Assembly: GCA_025201805.1 (NCBI GenBank)
Contig: MU619244.1
Location: 305,797 to 342,372, forward strand
Direction: 5' to 3'
Length of the DNA: 36,576 nucleotides
DNA from: Parasitella parasitica
Taxonomy: Eukaryota > Mucoromycota > Mucoromycetes > Mucorales > Mucoraceae
Part shown: positions 31,980-36,576 of the stretch, piece by piece
Position numbering within the stretch: the stretch's first letter is position 1
Layout: every line of letters begins with the position of its first letter
The notes under the pieces: model-generated
What the model saw: the letters and a program-made list of their open reading frames with translations, nothing else
Told to the model about the DNA's origin: nothing
Database searches by the model: none
Program-made: the position numbers and the translations under genes

Positions 31980-34327
31980 ATGGAAAAAACATCTCAATTA
32001 TTAAAAAAGCTCAAGCCTACACCCAACAAAGTAGCTCCCATCACATCATCTCCAGTAAAGCACACTCCTGCTAATGTAGCATCAGCTGCACTCAGCGAGC
32101 AACCCATCAAAACTAAATCATCTAAATCCAAGGTATTATCTTACTTGTAGCATTTTTGATAGCATTCAAATTAACAGGCATAATTCATTAGGCTTTGGGT
32201 CGTTTCTTCAAAAAAATTGTATCCAAGACTGACTCTATCAAAGCATCCGCCAAAGCATCCGCCAAAAAGACCCAATACAAGCTTACACTCATCCCCATCC
32301 TCAAAAAGAAAGGCTCAGCTGAGCCAGTAAAGGCAGCAGCAACTGAAATCGTGTGGTATAATACCCCTGAGGCACAACAAACAGAAGAAGTTGCCATTAA
32401 CAACGGTCACATTGCCTCGCCTTCAAGCATTGAAATTGCTGCCTCCAAGGAAGGTGACTCACTTTCAATGTCTTCCTCTTCCGTCTTCGAAACTGATAAC
32501 TCTGCTGCTGAATACGCTCAGCGCATCTGGGACGAAGACACTACAGTTTACAGCAATCTCGACTACGTTGTCGAATGGATTGGCAACGGCAAGCCTTGCA
32601 GCAACGCCATCCTCAAGGCATATATGGAACACTTTGACTTCAAGGCCCTCAAGCTTGAACAAGCTTTCCGCAACTTGTGCACTAAACTCCATCTCAAGGG
32701 CGAAACCCAACAAATTGATCGCATCCTCTCTGAATTCGCTGGTCGTTATTTCGAGTGCAACCCCAACTGTATTTTTGGCACCACTGGTAAGGATCGATAA
32801 ATCATGGATAGTCTGTCTTCTTTTTTGCTAACAAAAACTTGTTTAGATGTCGTACACGCTATTGTATACTCTCTGCTGCTCTTGAACACCGATCTCCATG
32901 TTGCTCAGGGTGACTACAAAAAGATGTCTCGATCTGAATTTGTGAAAAATACCATGGAAGCTATCCATGCGCAATTAGATACTCCTGCATTAGGAGAAGA
33001 AGACATGCTCTCTGATGATCACAGAGCTAGTGGCCTTTCATTCCAATCTCTTGATTGGGTCCCTTTGCAACGCACCCCCAGCAATCAATCTGCCTTCAGC
33101 TCAAGATCTTCAGCTTATGCTCAATCGCTCGATTTGCCTCGCAACTTGTCTGCTTATGCCTTTGGCTCCAAATCATGGCAAATCGAGGTCAAGAACTTGC
33201 TCAAGCAGATGTATTCCAATATCCGCCATGGTCAAATTGCCAATCCTTCTTCTCCTCCCGCTTCTATCCACAACAACACCAACAACCGTATGAGCGCTGC
33301 CTTCAAGCGCAGTGTTGGCACCATCATGTGGAAGCGTGATTCTGTCCACAACGATGAATCTAGCTCTGTCTCTGTCTCCATTGCTTCTGGCCAATCATCC
33401 AGCTCTGTTATGCAATACCAATCTGTTGCTTCTCATCTCCAAAACCAGCTTCCCACCTCCTACACTAGCAATGCTCCTTTCTACAAAGAAGGCATGGTTG
33501 TCCGCAAGCATCTTTTGGAAAAGACCAACCAAAAGGCCAAGCATCGCGACTGGAAGGACTGCTTCATGGTTATTGAACGTAACCAACTTCGCATGTACAA
33601 GCTCGACAACTCGTCTGAGCCTCGTACTACCAAGCGCAGCATCATTCGCAATACTTTGATGTCCAAGACTGCCAGCTTGTCTGACTCTGCTTCTCAAATC
33701 TCTGAATCTAGCTTTGAAGTTGTTGGTGGTGGTGACTGGATGGCCAATGCTCAACTCATGGGCTCCATTGATCTCAAGCATACTCTTGCCAATGCCCTTC
33801 CTTCTGGCTACAGTCGCCAACGCCAACATGCCTTTGCCCTCCAACAATCCAACGGAGCAGTCTTCCTTTTCCAAGTCGGCTCTGAAGACCAAGTTCACGA
33901 ATGGGTCTCTACTTGCAATTACTGGGCTGCTCGTGAAAGCAAGGAACCTTTAGCTGGTGGTGTTAGCTCCATGGAATACGGCTGGGGCCACTGCTTGGAA
34001 ACCATTGCTGAAGAAGCCAGCAATGTCCTTGTCCACGAATGGCAAGCACCTGTTCCTCCTACCATGAGCAGCTTATTGGAAGAATCAGCTCAGCTTGCTG
34101 CTCTTCGCAAGCACGTCAAGGAGTTGTCTGCTGAACTGGACCAGCACCGTGACATCAAGCCCAAGATGGAAAGCCGATTTGCTTTCTCCAAGTCTTCAGG
34201 GGCTAAGGCAATGACCAACTGGGAAAACAAGTCGCACTATCTCTTGCATGAAATCATCAAGTACCAAAACTACTGCGATTCTATTGAAAACTCGCTTGCT
34301 CTGCAAAACAAAATCATGTCTGCTTAA
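31980..34327 (+). CDS. Sec7-PH Arf guanine-nucleotide exchange factor (EFA6/Syt1-like)
   Basis: Three exons: 31980-32132, 32192-32786 and 32847-34327, giving 742 residues. The Sec7 domain spans about 150-285: FDFKALKLEQAFRNLC, LKGETQQIDRILSEFAGRY (with the catalytic Glu at about 212) and YSLLLLNTDLH (Asn about 263). A Ser-rich linker leads to a PH domain at about 452-591 (YKEGMVVRKHLLEK..RDWKDCFMVIERNQLRMYK to VHEWVSTCNYWAA), containing a Ser-rich loop. A coiled-coil-like tail closes the protein. Sec7-PH proteins of this layout activate Arf GTPases at the plasma membrane or endosomes. ATG 31980 has a good context (A at -3, G at +4). An in-frame ATG at 31809 would add 57 residues with a hydrophobic segment. 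AATAAA lies near 34397. Confidence 0.9.
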
Positions 34328-35290
34328 ATCTGTATCATATCCTTTGTAAAATTATCTAGATTAATTGTATTTATATTAAAAACTGCTTGTATATAAAATA
34401 AAATTGTATTGCTTTTCTCTGAAAAAAAAACCCCCTCCTTTTATTTCAATGTTGATCTGCAAAAGCCTAGCAAGTCGCTAGTAAGCACTTTGCTACAAGC
34501 TTCTCTCATTTTTGAGGACAATGTGGTGTTTCTACTCGGATTGCCTTGCTTTACTCGATCATGTACGAATATAACTGTTCTGAATCTGGATGGAGAAAAA
34601 TTTAATTACTTCATCGAGTTCTCCACAAAAATTCTTTGTCAAATTTTGTATAGAAACCTCTAGTACGAGATTGGTTTAGTGCTCTAAAATGCATTCGATT
34701 GAATTTTGCGAAAAATCAAAACCTCCCCAACTTTAAAAGGTAAAATGAGTGAATGGTACTAATAATCGAGTGAAAGATACTGAATATTTCCCTGCATTTG
34801 AGACAAAATCAAGTCCTGACTTACCACCAAATCTCGTTTATTATTAGAGCCCTGAATTTAGATATCATGAAAAAATCTTCACATTTTCAATTTATTCAAT
34901 TAAAAAATTCACATCAATTACTATTTTTTGCATTTAATCTCACTTATAATATATCATCTTTGTCATTCGCAAAAGACGTACTATTGCTATTGACGATTAA
35001 AAAGAAAAAACAAAGAAGTTGGGCAAAGCTCTCATCACAATTCCATGTTCAATGCAATACCCTTTCAGTTGCAACAGCAAAATAAACAACCAAGACAGTA
35101 AAAAGACAGCACAAAGCAGCACAAGACAGCAACAAGACATAATCCAAACATTGAAAACAAGCCAGCAGTTTCTGTTGCAGCTACAACTTGCTTTGCCAGG
35201 CTAAGGATACGGTAGTTTGATAAATTGTGAATTTGGACCAACACAGATAAAAACTGATTCCAAACACCACATCCATCTAAAGGAATGCGC
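34328..35290. other. Intergenic; possibly the 5' part of the decayed TnpB-like element
   Basis: No intact gene. Short frames (34409-34663, 34798-35085) lack signals. A CAG/ACA-rich stretch (35085-35180) precedes short + strand frames that lead into the OrfB-like relic. Confidence 0.45.
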
Positions 35291-35458
35291 TGCAGTTGCA
35301 ATTTCGAATCTGTCTTCTCCGCTCAATTGTACATTGCAGAAAGAAAAATGGAGACTATGATGAGATGTACATCTCTTTATTGAAAAGTACTAGAATACCC
35401 AAAGGTGTAGTGCAAGAAGCACAAGCAAAAAATCAAGAGTCCAGGAAAAATCACAACA

Positions 35459-36186
35459 ATGCTAAACACCGTATATACGCAGAATAAAAAGGCTGTAAGT
35501 CCAAAGAAGAATAATGAAGACTGGACAGAATTAGTGGAAGCTGATGTTTTTGAACACTTGACTCTACCTCGCGCTCTCACTTTAGGCTCCAAGCAAATCA
35601 ATCAAGATACCGGCTTGGTTACTTTTACAAATTCGTTGACTCGAAATAAGAAGACCACAGAAGACGGGTATAGAGTAAAGGCTCTGACAGACTAGCAGCT
35701 TACGAGAGAAAAAGTTCTGGTGCAAAGAAGCCGAATATGTTTGTCGGTGATCGTGGACACGGATTCGGCTCTCGCATCAAAGGACACAGACGATTTGGTG
35801 GGTTCTGGAAACAGCAGCGACATGGCCGCTATGCACCAACACTGATACCAAATGAACATAATACGTCGCAAACGTGTGTTTTCTGCTTCCACAAGCTCTT
35901 TCATCCTGTGGCTGCTCCCAATGGCAAAATACAGCGAACAGCCGGTTCATTTCTTTGCTTAAATCCCAAATTCCCCAATGCTTTCAAGACAGTGTGCCGC
36001 GACCAAGTCTCAGCACTTGGAATTGGTCTTGTTGGTCTTGGTTGCCTTTTGTTTGGAGTAACTTTCCTGTGTTTCAACCCAAACCCCACCACTGCTAAGC
36101 GCACACAATTCAACAATTTAGCCCTATCTTTTTTGTACAGAAAACAGATACTGGGCTTGCCTTTCGATGGAGGCAATACTCTTTGA
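35459..36186 (+). pseudogene. TnpB/Fanzor-like (OrfB zinc-ribbon) protein, frameshifted C-terminal relic
   Basis: Two overlapping + strand frames make one protein-like C-terminus. Frame A (35459-35695) runs to EDGYRVKALTD and a TAG. Frame B is open from 35674 and reads RLAAYERK, FVGDRGHGFGSRIKGHRR, NEHNTSQTCVFCFHKL, GSFLCLNPKF and RDQVSALGIGLVGL, ending at 36186. The TSQTC..C zinc ribbon followed by a C.NP segment and an RD..SAL helix is the RuvC-III neighbourhood of OrfB/TnpB-type proteins, which in fungi include Fanzor nucleases. Damage seen: a frameshift in 35674-35692, and Phe where the fourth zinc Cys (CxNPxC) is expected. N-terminal and other RuvC parts are missing or unrecognisable upstream (35296-35487 may be one more fragment in another frame). 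Probably inactive. Confidence 0.6.
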
Positions 36187-36576
36187 AGGCAAGTACACTA
36201 ATATAAAAAGTGAGGTTGACTTTGACCTTTTAATACCATTGGGTAAGTGACATTTCGATTCATAAATTGCTTATAAAAAGTAACCAGAATCATCTGTTTC
36301 TTCTTTCGGATTTAAGCTTGCTATACCGTTACCTTTGATGATGGTTTTAAAAAAGAAAACGAAATGTGCTCAAGCTTTCAGACCTGGTATTTTCAATACC
36401 AAGAACCATTTTTCACATAAATTAGAGTGTTAAAGGTTAAAGATTCAAACGGAGGTCATCCTTGATTTATTTTTTTTTTTTTTGTATTAAAGTGTATCTT
36501 TTATTAGCATTTCATCATGAAACTATAGATTAGGTAAAGGCAAGGTCAAGGTGCCAGCTTGAACACTTGCCAAAGA
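36187..36576. other. Right-edge sequence without gene
   Basis: 390 bp after the OrfB-like relic. A T-run (36471-36483) and AT-rich sequence. I looked for a terminal inverted repeat matching the upstream side of the relic and found none by eye. Confidence 0.5.

Noticed and set aside
32391-33953. Several alternative frames in the ArfGEF exons
   Set aside because: They are out-of-frame shadows of the Sec7-PH coding sequence.

Overview
The window is fungal nuclear DNA. Genes are split by short introns (mostly 53-69 nt, GT..AG) and run on both strands with no operon logic. AT-rich spacers carry long A/T homopolymers. Protein content (UDP-GlcNAc pyrophosphorylase for chitin, GH47 mannosidase, PPxY alpha-arrestin, Sec7-PH ArfGEF, CYS3-type bZIP) and the intron style suggest an early-diverging filamentous fungus, most likely Mucoromycota (Mucorales). 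That placement is inference from families, not from a marker gene.

Layout: 1-755 (+) is the 3' part of a CMR1/WDR76-like WD40 gene, meeting tail to tail at a shared CTAG a poly-Q protein (752-2005, -) that resembles the TORC1 subunit Tco89. A bZIP factor (2948-3826, -), a secreted Pro-rich/acidic protein (4847-5855, -, two exons) and a predicted N-myristoylated basic protein (6599-7474, -, three exons) follow. An eight-exon GH47 alpha-1,2-mannosidase (8363-10737, +) faces a ten-exon acyl-CoA-synthetase homologue (10991-13368, -) whose adenylation motifs are lost and whose C-terminal subdomain is missing. After 2.3 kb of apparently decayed sequence comes an alpha-arrestin (15672-17075, +), then UAP1 (18138-19877, -) and a nine-exon secreted subtilase with a PA insert (20084-23409, -).

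From 23.4 to 31.7 kb I find no intact gene. This stretch contains a possible retroelement-integrase relic, a pair of related direct repeats, a tRNA-like relic and, from 26.3 kb on, 14 C-runs of six or more on the + strand against one G-run. A Sec7-PH ArfGEF (31980-34327, +) follows. The right end holds a broken TnpB/Fanzor-like (OrfB zinc-ribbon) gene (about 35459-36186, +).

Functional links are loose. Mannosidase and subtilase belong to the secretory pathway, UAP1 feeds chitin, GPI and N-glycan synthesis, and the ArfGEF and arrestin act in membrane traffic. The most unusual items are the apparent acyl-CoA-synthetase pseudoenzyme, the TnpB/Fanzor-like relic, the ArfGEF's two in-frame starts (one giving a hydrophobic N-terminus), the shared palindromic stop, and the one-sided C-tract region. 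All exon joins were made by eye from reading frame, GT/AG sites and family alignment from memory. No transcript or database evidence was available.
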